64,000 nt of DNA, taken from the NCBI RefSeq assembly GCF_901709675.1, contig NC_051102.1, positions 9,991,412-10,055,411 of the forward strand, given 5' to 3'. Shown here in pieces: positions 27,427-40,173 of the stretch (position 1 is its first letter; every line of letters starts with the position of its first letter). The DNA is from Syngnathus acus. Its lineage: Eukaryota; Chordata; Actinopteri; Syngnathiformes; Syngnathidae. A model generated the notes under the pieces. It saw only the letters and a list, made by a program, of their open reading frames with translations, was not told the origin of the DNA and ran no database searches. Made by a program: the position numbers and the translations under genes.

Positions 27427-30149
27427 CTCACTTGTTTTTGCCGTCTCCGCATGTGGCCCGGCCATACCGAGGTACACATGTAACGCCTTCCTTCCGTGTG
27501 ATTCATCCGTGTGACTAAGTTCTGGAACACATCAAGAGAACTGGGCTATGGTCTGATGCTTAATTTTAGATGAAAAGGGGAGCGAGCCATGAGGTGGGGG
27601 CGGGGGAAACCCCCGAACGCATTTCACCAATGACGACTATCGGCAGCTCTGTTTTTTCTCCATCTTTGGCTGCCTCCTGTGAGGATGTGTTTGCCGACCC
27701 ACTAGGGAGAGGCTATACCGGCTCTGATCTTTCCCCGCCGACTGATGGTACGGCAGCGTCGCGGGAGGCTTGGCTGTTCCCGCTGCAACGTTAGCGACAA
27801 ATGTACTCTTTGATAAGGACCGCGGCGCTAAAGCGGCAACATCTGGAAGCCGCTGCCTGCAACACGCAAAAGACTCTCTCGGTGGGAGTAGAGTACTTTA
27901 ATGGGTGCTCCCCCCAAAAAACAGTTTAGGGTTCAGTTACTGGAGTTCTGATGCTAACTCCGAAACAATATTGTACCTGTGAAGACTCAGTCAGAAGTTA
28001 CTCAAGTTACTTAACTAATGACTTGATTTCAAAACGACATCAGGTTAACTTGATTTATTTTGAACATAAACGAAACCCAAATGTTGCTACGCTCACAAGT
28101 TGAATCGACTTCGCGGTTAGCAACATTAGCAGTCCACCGGTGACCGAGTGCTTGCCTTCGGTGGCACATTGCCACCAATGACACATCGCCCTTGATTCCC
28201 TTTTTTTTCCCCCCCCCCAAATCCGTGGAGATCATTTTCGTACTCAAAGCCCGCTCAGCGTACCGCTTTGGCCGCAATTCCCCGGGAAAATCTCATATTG
28301 ATCAACCCGGATAAAATAGAGAAATCGAAACGTCCCGATAAGCATAGATAACATGCTTTTAGGAAACCTCCAATTCCCAAATCAATCCGAATTAAAGTAT
28401 TTGATTACCAGTTGCCTAGCAACGCAAAGACCACGGCCATCTGTTGCTTGTGCAGGCAGACGAAGCGGCACTGGCGTAGTCAGCGGGGAGGAATTCCACC
28501 ACACTTTCAATCTTTCAAGCTCTGCTTTTTACTTACACCAGGCAAAAGATTGATGGAATTTCTGTCTACAAAGCAAGCCCACTAAAAATGTTTCCCAGAG
28601 TGCATTCTCTTCAATAATTCACCGTTGGACCCAAGGAAAAAAAAATGGAATATTCATACAGACAAATGTCCCACTCTATTCCAGCCGGGCCCTGGGAGGG
28701 AAGCCGGGAAGATACTCGTCGGGCGAGTCGGCCACGGATACGCTTGGTATCCGAGCGCGGCGACGACACCTGCGGGAAGGCCAGCGAGCGGCTCGTTTAT
28801 CAATACTGCATGCCCGCAGCGACCGATGATATAGTGCTGCCTTACAAGCCAAATGACGATTCCAAAACACACTCACCGTACAAGTTACGGATTGACCTTC
28901 ACCTTCCTCCGTGATGACATCACGAGCGAGCTGAGTCAAAACGGGCTTCTATTAAGGAATCATTTGAAGGGCTTCTTTTTTCTAGGAACGTGTTCGTCGA
29001 CACGCTCCGACGGCGGCCTCGATGAAGCAAAAGACTTTTAATAAACCCTAAAAAAGATGGGCGGTCAAAGCCGGGAAGCTTTCAATTTTATTACAATAAT
29101 TGTCCGCCGCTAGGAATATCGGTCTGACGATTGAATTTAAGGCGAGCAAACTCCAGTGAATTTCATTTTATGGCAAGATTCATTAAAAATGTGTTCACAC
29201 ACACACACACAAAGGCTTCCTGGCCAGTCTTTCATTTATATTTCATCGACTTCACTTTTCATCATGCCATAAATCCTCTTGGCTAGTAACAAAGTGCGGC
29301 GTTTAAGTATTTAGCCTCATTTGCCCTCGACATTTTCTTAACAAGAGTGTAAAATGGCGGGGGGGGGGGCACATAAAGACAGAAAACAGCACGTTTGTTG
29401 CCATCAATCAAGCATGGCAATTAATGCGACAGTAGACACCCTTCACCCAATTTCATATTGATCTGCCGAACTGGGGGTGGGGGCGTTCATTTGTTGAACC
29501 CTTTTTCATTTCAAGTCCTTAAAATGATCAATTTATTGTCGGCCATGTGGTTCAGATAGGATAAATTTCCCGAGCGCTGCTCGGAGTTTGTCCAAATACG
29601 GGCCTTGAAAAAAATTGCCCATAAAATTGCGGCTTGAAACCAAAATGGCATTGTTCTTTTTCAATTTTCTTGAGATTTTTAAAAGCAGCCATGTTGATCT
29701 GTAGGGAGATTATTTTGTTTTCCCCCAGAAAAATTCTTTTTCAAGGAAAATCCTCGCAATGATCAAACCATGTTCCTCTCCAATTTTATTCACCACCCAT
29801 GTAGGACAATTCAGGCAGATTAATTGAGTCTTACTTCAAACCAAATGTTTTTTTTCTTCAACATCAAGCATGTCAGCCTCTAAAAATGTCTGCAAAACCT
29901 CCCAATTGCAAATCAGTATTCATATTTTTACACCATACAGCGTGCTCATGTTTCATAACTCCACGCACTGCTTTGAAGTGTGAACTCGAAGTACACCTTT
30001 GCTTAATACTTCTTTTTTTTGTGGGGGGGGGGGGAGATTAGGCAAGGCAAGATGTTCTTGAAATTCTAACTCCTCCTCCGAGTCTCGTCTTCTTCCTCAA
30101 ATGCAAAGTGAGACGCCCAAGCCAAGTGTTTAGCTGTGCACTGCAGCAC

Positions 30150-30176
30150 CGTGTGTGTGTGCGTGTGTGTGTGCGC

Positions 30177-30208
<32 letters not shown>

Positions 30209-30231
30209 GTGTGTGTGTGTATATATATATA
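30150..30231 (+). repeat. Compound GT/AT microsatellite
   Basis: About 70 bases of GT units with occasional GC interruptions run into an AT tract. A second, independent CT microsatellite lies about 110 bases downstream at 30344-30402. Confidence 0.9.
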
Positions 30232-30341
30232 TAGACCTCGTACGCAATACTGTTTTGCTATAATTAGCAGCGAGACTTGCACAGGCCTCTCTTTTAATGA
30301 GCTATGCGACATGAATAAAAACAGTGAAATGCACCTGGTTT

Positions 30342-30343
<2 letters not shown>

Positions 30344-30402
<59 letters not shown>
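30344..30402 (+). repeat. CT dinucleotide microsatellite
   Basis: An uninterrupted CT repeat of about 29 units, the longest dinucleotide run in the window. Confidence 0.92.
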
Positions 30403-30405
<3 letters not shown>

Positions 30406-30419
30406 ATGATCATCAAACA

Positions 30420-33400
30420 TCAACGTTCAGTTCAATCTTATTATATATGACTTTTTTCGCATCTCCCTCTACCAGATTGCCTAGTTCGAATCAATCAAAG
30501 TCGAATGAGCCCTAGAAATAGCCCGATTTTCTTTTCTTCAAAATGGCGGACTTCCTGTTCAATGTCAAGTTGTTGAATCTTTTTCCTGCATCCTGCCAGA
30601 CATGTCCACCCAGTTTCAGTCCAAACTGGTGTCATGAGGCTTTTTGTCTCTCCAACTTTTCTGGGAGCTGTACTGACATAAATTGAGCATCAATGTGTTC
30701 TCGGCTATACTGCATGAACTTCCTCCAGCAGCACTTGAAGCAAAAGCTTGTTTGCATTGTCTTTTGTCTTTTTCCCCTTCCACTGTATTGCTCCCCCCAA
30801 GCCCACCGCTTGCATCATCGCACCATTCACGCCGGGGCAAAGCGACCCCCTTTGGAATCCCTCAATGGGCGTTATTAGTAGTCTGTGGGGAAATAAAGTG
30901 ACCCATCTGTGAAGGTGCTGATGACGGGGGTGCGTCCTGGGAGGGATTAACTACTGACACATGGAGCCTGTACTAAGTAGATGTTGGAAAGGCGCCATCT
31001 ATGCATACAGGATAGGTGCAAGGTTTTTTTCACCACACACACACACACACACACCATATAGTGGCTTCTTTGCATCTTTATTAAATTTGTAGTGGGGCCA
31101 CATCTGGTGAGTGACACCCTCAGAACAAAAGCCGGAGGGAGAAGGGTGGGCGTCGGTGGGCTTGAAACACGGCTCAGAGTATTAATGTGCGTGTGCACGC
31201 GTCGAGCATCTGTCACCGTCTAATTGGAGGGTGTCAGGTGCGGGCGCGCGGGGGCCGCAATCCGTCCACCCACCACATGAATCGACAAGACATCTTTATT
31301 TATTATCACGCCGACGACCCCGAGGTTTGTGGAACCGTACCGGGTCTGGCGGTGGACGAAGGGAGCCGGATTGTTTTGAGTGCACATGCGCACTAGCTGC
31401 GGCAAGTTCAAGCCAATGCAACGGTAGCAGTTCTGTTCTGCTGTCAGTCAAGTTTGCGTGCAAACCTTTACAAAATCCGCCAGCCCAGCCCAGCACGGCC
31501 CGTTGACAAACAGCCGACAGTGCGAAGGGAAGCCTCAGGTTCCTTCCACAGCAGCGAGGTAACAAGGGCGAGCGAGGCCGATTAATGAGGCCAACTAAGT
31601 GGCTTGGCAGAGCAATACAACTCCCCTCCTCACTCAATCTGGCGTGCCTAAATTACACTTGAATGACTAGATATAGTGTCGGGCTGGAAATAGATCGCCC
31701 GTGATGAGAAGCGAGACAAGATAATGTAACGTCACTCAGCGCAAATCGGGTCTCGTTGGCTTCCTGGTCCGCAAATAGAATTCTGCCAACGGAGGAAGAT
31801 GTTCCGACCGAGGATCGATCCACTCTCGCTCGTCCTTGCAGCGTTTGCAGCATTTCCTTGATCGGGTACACGCCAGGTTAGGGTTAGCGCGGACGACTGC
31901 CCGAAACTTTTGTCCTGCTATACTGTCACAATCCAGCAATCAAGTAGCCAAACAAATTTCTCAATGATCTTTTCGGGGTTTTGAATAGACGCTTAAAAGC
32001 ACAAAGTGCCTGCCTCCCTTCACAACAGAAATTGAATAGTGTCCATTATTGTTCACAAACAGGCCTTAAAGACTTTGTAGCGCTTTGCAAATAAATAGCA
32101 GCGACGTTCCCTCACATTTTGACGAAGCCGATGCTGTTCCAAGCAAATGGCTTAATCAATGAATAAGTAAATAGTGTGCAGCATCTGTCTGTTAAACACA
32201 TTTGATTCAACCTCCTGCCAGCACGCCTGAGTCAATCTTTCTCCGTATGGCGGCAAACACGCCGGCAAGCTGCTGTCACTCACCGACCGGGCGCCGGCTC
32301 CAAATGGACCCGTGATGAATATTCGGTGTCTGCCGAGAGACGTTTTGAGTGGCAGCCGCTGCTCGCTATGTGTCCGATCAAGGGAAAAGACCCATAAGGC
32401 GTATTTGGCTGGGGAGAGGAATTCAAATGAATGGGAGAAATTATGGAATCGGCATGCGCTGCAAGGTGTGAGAATTCATCATGGGTCTGAGCGCAAAGCC
32501 ATGGCACTGTTCAAATTGCATTTTTTATCATAAGGCCAATACTTCAAACACATCATCAAGTTTCACCATTGGCATGTCCCAGGAGACCCACAAAAAAAAA
32601 AGCCTCGCCCGAAAAGACACAGCAAGTCTGCTGTTTGGCTTAGAATCAGTTATTTTGCTCATTTTCAGTGATCCTTCAAAGACAAACAAGTCTACTAAAT
32701 CAAGTCCACAAGATCAGAGCCAATTTTTCATCAGAACATAACATTTTTAGTTTATTTGGACGATACCCAGAAATCCAAGGCATAAGAAAACATGCCTGAA
32801 AAGGCTGCTGTTTGCTTTCAGACCATTTCTAGAGGTCCTTCAGAGACGCTCTGGAGATTTATCTAGCAAGCGCGAAACAAAAATGTATGATGCTCAATGA
32901 TGCATCGGATGGAGCTGAGCACAACTTCAAAGTTTGATGGCTCACCGCAAAACACAACAGACAGTAAGTCAGCTCCATAAACTCAGCCAGATTTACTTGG
33001 GATCATGAAATTTGATAAACAATCCACCAAAAACTCTGGAGAAACCATGACACGGGTTAAAGTGGTTGTTTTGTCCATATGCAAGGTGTCTACAAAAAAT
33101 CCGTGAATAGATTACCACCAAATGTTAACCAGGTCTACTAGACAGATGGATAGCGCTAACTTGCTAAACAGTTTTTTTAGTTTTTTGCTAAATTTGAATA
33201 AGTCAACTCCATCGCCAGTTTCCCCGATCTTGACCAAACAACAAATCCCGTTCCAAAGAGCCCCCTACAGGCAGAAATAACCATTTCCAAATGGAGACCT
33301 TATAGGCGATGTGATGTGAAAACGTGACAATTAATCATCTGACCCTAAATCCATCATGTTTCCGAGACGTTGCGTAACACGGATATGCAATCCAGCTGTT

Positions 33401-36400
33401 GAAATATTAAGTGATGGATAAGAGATGCCACTAATTACAAATCATGCCTCCCAAGCATTACGAACCATCTGTCTGATTTAAAACAACGACACGAGTTCTT
33501 CAAATCCAAAAACAGCTTTATTAAGTCACTTTTTTTCCCCGTGTATTTTTGTGTCTCTTTGGTCTCTTGGTGCAGAAAATAGCTCTTTGCCACCTATGAC
33601 CCCCCCCCCGGAACTTTGATTTTAGTTTGCGTCAATCCAAAAAAAGTTTGACATCTTTGTTGAGTTAAGATGAGCAGGAAGGCAAAGAAAGGAAAAAAGT
33701 GACTTTAATGACACGGGAATGGAGATAGACAGCAAATAAGTATAAAAATACCACTTGATTGTGAGTGACTCGATCTTTCTCACTCATGTGGAGCCTGTGA
33801 AAAGATCGCACTTAAGGTCATTTAAATATATTGCAGAGGGTAATTTAATTAGCGCCGTTAAAACACACAATCCAGCCTGTCGACAGATTTTTATCTTCGC
33901 ATTAGTCACTGGAGTGATGCATGCTTTGTTTTTGTCCGCGCCATCTTTTTGCTGCAGAACAGTGTTGTCGTCGTGTTCGTGTGCCAGTATGATGATGTCA
34001 AACCTCTAAAAAAAATAAAATAAAATCCAACAGCAGCGAAATGAAGTGACAAGAATATTTGCGATGTTTTTTTGGAACTTTTTGACAGCTCAGCTGACAA
34101 AAAGAATCCAGTTTGTAGGACCACTTTTACTTCCAAAGTATTCCATTCCACTTAATGTTTTATTTTGTCGCGGGAAATCCTTTTCATATCTCCTCAGGAG
34201 CCTTCCCATTAGACTCATTAAAAAAAGCATCGACCGACCCCCCCTCGTCCTGATTTTACACGTCGGCTCCAATTTGAGTCATCACACCCGTCGTGATGAG
34301 CATCTCTCACTCTTTTTCTTAATTAACACTCCTCCCATTCAGGAAAGTCTGTGTGATCTGTAAAAAGTAAAGCATGCTGTGGGAAAGGGGGGGAGGCTAA
34401 AAATAGATGAAATAGAAATAGATTCGTATTCGCACCCCGATTTTTGTGTTAGATTATTCAGTGTTTGCACAGTGAATCCTCAATGAGTTCACACCCAACG
34501 TTGATCCACTAGACAGCTATTTGTCCAATACCAGAAAAAGTATTATCGAGTTTATTTGGGTTGGGGGGGGGTCAACAAGTCACCCACAGCTCCCTTTTAT
34601 GAGAAGGAGGCACTTTAGGAAAAGTAGGATGATGTAAGATGAAGTCATCCTGATCCCGAGGGACTTTTTTCGCTAAAGAGCACTTAGCGACATAGCAACA
34701 CACGCTAACAACAGACTAGGCCACCATGTTTCTTTCTGACCTGTGTTTTTTTTTTTTTTTTTTTTATAAATGAGAAGAGAGGGCAGCACAAGGTCAAATA
34801 TTTTTATGTAATGTATAGTCTAATATAACATCTACGATATATCCGTATATTTGTTATGCTATATTTTTGGTCATATTTTGAGCAAGTTTCTTTTATATGC
34901 ATTGATGAACACGTTGAGTCAAAATGAGAACTTTGTCTTGATTTGTTTTGACAGTTTGCAACCATTTGGAAAATGTGCAAGTGACTTGCACAGTGGCCCG
35001 AGTTCCTGAGATGTAAAACCAGCAAAACATGACTGGTCAGGTTTTTTTTTTTTTGTGTCCCATCCCGCCCCCGCCACCCCCCTTGGAGCGAGCACTGGTC
35101 CGTGTCTACAAAAGCTTGGCACGTCTCCCTCTGCTGCATCTCCCAGTGGGACCGCACGCTGTCTCCTGCTTAATGAAACATGTGACACCACCAGCCAGTA
35201 TATGGGACTTTGGGGAGGCAGGCACCCATCCCATCCCCCCCGCCCCCTTCTAAGAACTCCAGCGGCCCCATTCATTCCCTAAAGCATGACCCCCCCCTTC
35301 TCCAGTTCATTCATTAGAGTACAATTGAGGAGAAGCAAGGCCAGACGGAAAAGAAAAACACTATTGTATGAATTAAGTCATTAAAATGTTGTTAAAACAT
35401 ACTAAGATAACAAGAGATGATTCATGTTATCTCCTGAGAAAAACATTTCATTTTGCAAAAATACTTGGTAACTTTGGATCCAACGCACACACATAGCTTT
35501 AAGCGATGTTTTTTGTTTTTTTTATGGCATGAATATATTTTCATGTCATGGGTAAAAAAGTTGTAATCTTTATTTTTTTTTTTTTTGTTTAGCCAAAGCA
35601 GAAAAATAGAACTCATAAAAGAGACTAAATGATCATCTTTGGTTTTGAATCTTTAAATGAAGTCACTTTTTTGCACTTCATGCTAGAATGTGACAACATA
35701 GTATTTAAATTATGGATGAATATATTCTATTTTTGGTTGTCTTTTGTGCAATAAATAAATATAATAATATTATAATAATATAATGTAATAATATATCTTT
35801 TTTTTTTTTTTTTTTACAATGCCCGCTCTGTCCATGACTCTGAGTTGGAGCAAATGCAAGCTTATTGATGATGCAGGCTGTAAATGAGTTAAACACACAC
35901 TTGGGCCTGGCCTCATCACACACAAAAGAAAAATGGGAGTGTCTGCCCCCTCCCTCCCTCCTTCCCACCCACCCAATGTGCCAATGTTCTGCCTCCCATG
36001 TGATTAAGACGTACCCAAAGTGGCAAAAATCTCCCCCCCTCCTCCAAAAGGCTGACGACCACTTGCGAAACGGCTCGGCCGGTGTTGGCAGAAACGAGGA
36101 GGAGCAGGGCAAGTGGGGTTGGGCTCTTATTGATTTGGGCGCCAAACGGGCATCACTTAAAGATTGCCTCAAGGTGGATGAGTGTTTGAATCCCAACTTT
36201 GACATGGAACGTCTGGACAGAAAAAGGTTTGCGTGTAAACCGCTGACATGACTTGACGTTATTAAGTTTGCATGTTTACTCACTGAAAGTATTTTGGATT
36301 TGTTTGTGTTTTTCTTTTCCCCCAAACCCAATGTGCTGGCATAAACAAGGCCCCCCAAATAGACACGGTCCTTTATGTCAAGTTGGAAAAATGTGTTGCG

Positions 36401-36500
36401 TGTAAACACCCTTTACGATGAATAAAGGATGGTCCCATACATCAGACGGCAAGCACAAACCTTGACAAGCGACAATCTGTCACTCTCTCGCACTTCCTCG
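30420..36500. other. Gene-poor flank, segment 5
   Basis: No supported gene is visible. The segment 30541-30640 (AAAATGGCGGACTTCCTG and onward) resembles a degenerate repeat widespread in fish. Between about 32,625 and 33,260 there are weak internal similarities, for example CTGCTGTTTG followed by GATCCTTCAAAGAC near 32,630-32,690 and GGTCCTTCAGAGAC near 32,800-32,860, suggesting old tandem repeats. A CA tract lies near 31035-31053, poly-T tracts near 34748-34765, 35574 and 35798, and an ATA-rich block at 35760-35815. Confidence 0.55.
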
Positions 36501-36583
36501 GGGGGGGAGAAACAAAGATGTCCGTGTGTGAGCTAATTCATTTTTCTCCCGATATCTTTCAACCACTCTCTCTCCTCCTGCAG

Positions 36584-36638
36584 CCGCCGCCGCCGCAGAA
36601 GACCCTCCCCCCCATAGCACCCCCCGCTGAGGTCAAAG
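36584..36638 (+). other. Possible short proline-rich exon
   Basis: A strong polypyrimidine tract and CTGCAG acceptor precede 55 bases open in one frame (about PPPPQKTLPPIAPPAEVK) that end at AAAG/GTAGCA, an acceptable donor. The peptide is low-complexity, CCG/CCC runs can mimic coding sequence, and no partner exon was found. I regard it as more likely chance than real. Confidence 0.12.
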
Positions 36639-37028
36639 GTAGCACTCTAAAAGCAAGCACGCTTCACTTTCTTCTTTTTGGTGTGTGGAAACATGTCGAC
36701 ACGTGTGTATAGCCTACATAAGCGTGTCCCCTTTGTGTGCTGCGTTGCCATGCAACATGTCTCTGATTGGGTTAGTTGAGCTCTGCTGCTGCACACACAT
36801 GCGTGCACACATGGATCAGATCACAAACACGTTGCCACACCCTTTTTCCTCTCCCACGGGACTCGGCTGCACGGCTAAGGCCAAGGAGGGAGGGAGGGAG
36901 GGGGCGTCTTTGAGTTGCTTGCTCGGGTGCATTTGAGGCGCATTCGAGGGTTCCTTTTGAATGACTGAGGCGCCAAAGCCAATCTTTTGTTTGCTTTGGC
37001 TTTTCAGTGTAGATTTTATTTTCTGTGG

Positions 37029-37036
37029 TGGGTGTG

Positions 37037-37074
<38 letters not shown>
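37029..37074 (+). repeat. GT dinucleotide microsatellite
   Basis: A GT repeat of about 22 units with one GC interruption. It lies just beyond the possible distal polyadenylation site of adcyap1. Confidence 0.9.
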
Positions 37075-37075
<1 letters not shown>

Positions 37076-37135
37076 AAAAGTTTTTGCTTACAATTCAAAG
37101 ATTAGACATTGATTAGATGTTGTTGTTTACAAAAA

Positions 37136-40100
37136 TTTATTCATACAAATCTTACAACACTTTCATTGACATTGAGCAAACGGAAACGGCACCCCCCCTA
37201 CCCCCACCCCCCCCAAAGCGAAGGACTCCTGTGTGTGGTCAACACATTGTTTTCTAATTACGATTAAATTCAACATTGAAGTAAGGCGTTTGGCGCTTTC
37301 AGAAAGAGAACATCAGGCATTTTGTCACCCAACCACATCAGTTTCCCCCCTTTTTCTTTTTTCTTTTCACTTCTAAATAGTGATGCACATACAAATGATA
37401 ATAGAGTAGGGCTTTTTTCTGATTCAATATAGAGCAAAAAAATAAATAACAACACTTTATCATCAACAATAACAAACACTGGTATTTGTGTACGACACTC
37501 ACAAACGCGGAAACACCCCAGAATCATGCACACACGCACATATATACACACACCCACATTGCCCGCTCCATCGACATATACATTCTATTTTTTAAGATAT
37601 ACTTATATATATATATATATTTATATTTGAACTCAATGAATCATTGGTCATGCTTGGGGAAAAAAACAGGAACGGCTAATTCTACGACGCTTGGGCTAAG
37701 ACCAAGTGATCAAAACAGGAAAACTTTCAATGTAAGCTAATGGACTTGCAGCATTGTAGGGCCACTGAAATTGCCATCTGTGGCGATTTTGTATCTATTT
37801 TTTTATTTTTTATTTTTTTAAACATATTTCATTTGAACCATTTATTTATTTTTTTCACATCAAAGCGAGGCACCAGAAGCTGTCTGCAACTCTGTCTAAC
37901 AAATGCTCTCCACGCACTCAAAAACAATCACACCATATAAAGACTGTCAGGTGAAGCCAAATTTGGGAGCGGGCCGTTCTCAAGCAAATTTGCATCGTCA
38001 TAAAGGAACGTACGATGGGAAAGATGCCTCCGATGGAGCCCGTTCAACAAATGGGGGTGCGCAAAGGTGTGTCATCTGCTTCAGATTGTTCTCATCTCTT
38101 CATTTGATTCCCAAGTTGTGGCGTGTCCCTCACTGGGGATGCGCAAATGTTCATTAGGGGTGCGCCGAGTGAACTTTGTCACGCGGAAAAACTCTTTATG
38201 GTGCGAGAACCTTGGTCTCCCATTTCAAACAAGCTTATTTGGTGTCACACCACCTAAGGATTTTTAGCCAGCCCAAAGTCATGTTTATATTTGAAAATGA
38301 AAAAAAGTTATGCACCCCTTCTTCCCATTCCCGAACACGTGGCCAAATGAGGAAAAAGTTGGCCGTGCATGATTTCAAATCATGGAAGATGGGCAGTAGA
38401 TAACTGGTACTTTGGGTATTCCAATTTTAGGAAAGTGGGAGGTACGCCAACATTCTGTTTTATCATAGCGAATTATCTCCTGATCTCGGGGATTCCCCAC
38501 CTCTTCCTTTTTTTTATTCATGCAAACATGATTTTTTTCTCTTCTTTCTTATTTAACAGCTTCTGAATACTTTTTCCTTGCCGAAATTCCCACAAAGCCA
38601 AATAATGTTGGTGCACCCCCCCAACCCAATCAAAACACCTCAACTGATCAAAACAAATGAATGACTGATGACCTTTTTGTATTTTGTGAGCAAATCCCGC
38701 CTAGCGCGTCACATAATATGAATGTGAACCGATACTTCTCTTTGAATGTTGCGCACCCCCATCCACCCTGCTACCAAGGAATCCCTGCTATCTACACACA
38801 ACACACACCTTTAGCCAACCATACAACAGCATGCAGACTGCAAGCACTTTTCCACAAAATGATTACAAAGTAAATGCAGATTTCACACTCCTGTTTGCCC
38901 CAATTAGAAACAACGCAACCCAAGCGCACTTTTGACAGACACACACACACGGATTTTCCACGCAACATGTGCAAGTGTGAGCAGCATTGAGGCATCCTTG
39001 CAATAACAACAAAAAATAATAAGAATAATGGAGTGTTTAACACGCGCGCCCACACACACACGCACACACACACACACACACACTTACGTATATAGATATG
39101 TAGCATGCTCACCGCTTCTTTGGGCCTGTATTTGTCCAAAAAACGAACAACACTTAAAAAAATAGCTTACAAAAATAAGTATAACATTCAATACTTTGAT
39201 TGTCTTTTTTATCTATTTATTTTTCTGCATATATATATTTATATATATGTATAGAAGACCCTTTTTTTTTAGATTTTTTTTTCTTGTTCAAGCGCATAAC
39301 GTTGAAGGTGCACAATTATGATCTTTTTTCTCTCAAACATCTTTAAACATGAAAATAAACAGATATTGGTCCATGGACTGTGCAGTTTAACCCTCCTGCT
39401 ACAAATGCTAGCATTTTCCTGGGTCAGTTTGACCCAGGGTATATTAAATCATCCAATATTTTCAAACAGGAAAAAAAATAATCATAATGAGGAGTGTTTA
39501 TAGCTCATTGTTAACTCCGATTTGCAAATTCACTGCAAATATGCGGATTATGTGGTATTCTTTCACTTTTAAATGGGTCCGTTTGACCCGGGTCATGTTA
39601 ATTGATTTGTATAGTATTTGTATCTGATTATGAACTCCACAACAAACAATTTCATGTTTTGTGAATTCCCTCATTTTAAAATGAGTCCATTTAAATGTTG
39701 CAAATGTTTACAAAAAAAATCAAAATTTTCTTTTTCACTCGAAAAGGGGTCATTTTGACCCAGTGTGTCATCGTTCAAAAGGGTTACCAAAAAAAAAAAA
39801 ATCACTCCGTTTTTTGTATTTTATTATTAACTATGTAAACTTTTGGGCGTTCTTTGACTTAAAATCGAGCCAATTTAATCGCAACATAACAGGAGGGTTA
39901 ATCATCAAGTACCTTTTTTTCCTCATAGCAAAAATAAATTAGGGGGGAAAAACGATATTATTAATAAAATATTCATTTTAATGGCTTAACGTCATACATA
40001 AATACATCATGTTGAAAGAGAACACATAGAGGCGCAATCCACTGGTTTGCTCAGCTATATGTGGATGATGGGCTGTGTGTGCGTGTGTGCGGGTTGGGGG

Positions 40101-40173
40101 GGGGGGGGGGGGTCATACATATATACTGTATACACGCACAAGGTGTGTGTGGGTGGGTTTGGTGGGGGCTGCA
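37136..40173 (-). other. adcyap1: Probable adcyap1 3' UTR and flank
   Basis: The 3 kb after the adcyap1 stop codon (reading leftward) is AT-rich and contains no gene. On the minus strand AATAAA hexamers occur at 39221-39216 and 37141-37136; the latter sits in AATAAATTTTTGTAAACAAC, which looks like the end of a long 3' UTR. Which site is used is not decidable here. The stretch contains CA repeats near 39043-39085, AT-rich runs near 39220-39252, a poly-G run near 40096-40112 and a complete piggyBac-type MITE at 39387-39901. Confidence 0.4.
39387..39901. mobile_element. piggyBac-type MITE with TTAA target sites
   Basis: The element begins TTAACCCTCCTG and ends with the inverse, CAGGAGGGTTAA. 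It thus has about 12-bp terminal inverted repeats, with the TTAA at each edge that is the target-site duplication typical of piggyBac superfamily elements. It is about 515 bp long and has no transposase, so it is non-autonomous. Inside are three copies of a GGGTC-N4/5-TGACCC palindrome (near 39421, 39575 and 39747), a signature I associate with an abundant fish MITE family. Both ends are intact, suggesting a complete insertion. Confidence 0.75.

Larger units (their letters stand above)
20090..30140. other. Gene-poor flank, segment 4
   Basis: No supported gene is visible. The stretch contains a GA dinucleotide tract at 22689-22721, a TGCC tetranucleotide run at about 27394-27427, a short CA tract near 29195-29211 and poly-C near 28210. 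It also holds repeat family B copy 2, a CTCF-like site and a retroelement tail fragment, listed separately. GC-rich frames near 22000-22240 and 28640-28900 have open reading on both strands but lack splice signals or recognisable domains. Confidence 0.6.

Noticed and set aside
30130-30423. Open frames with His-Thr and Arg-Glu repeats
   Set aside because: They are translations of the GT and CT microsatellites.
30484-30500. TAGTTCGAATC resembling a tRNA T-arm
   Set aside because: No matching acceptor stem, D-arm or anticodon arm is present around it.
31866-31885. GGTTAGGGTTAG resembling telomere repeat
   Set aside because: Only about two units are present, within chance expectation.
35705-36409. 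234-residue open frame on the minus strand
   Set aside because: It contains poly-Lys from a poly-T tract and simple AT sequence, has no domain, and its length is explained by low stop density.
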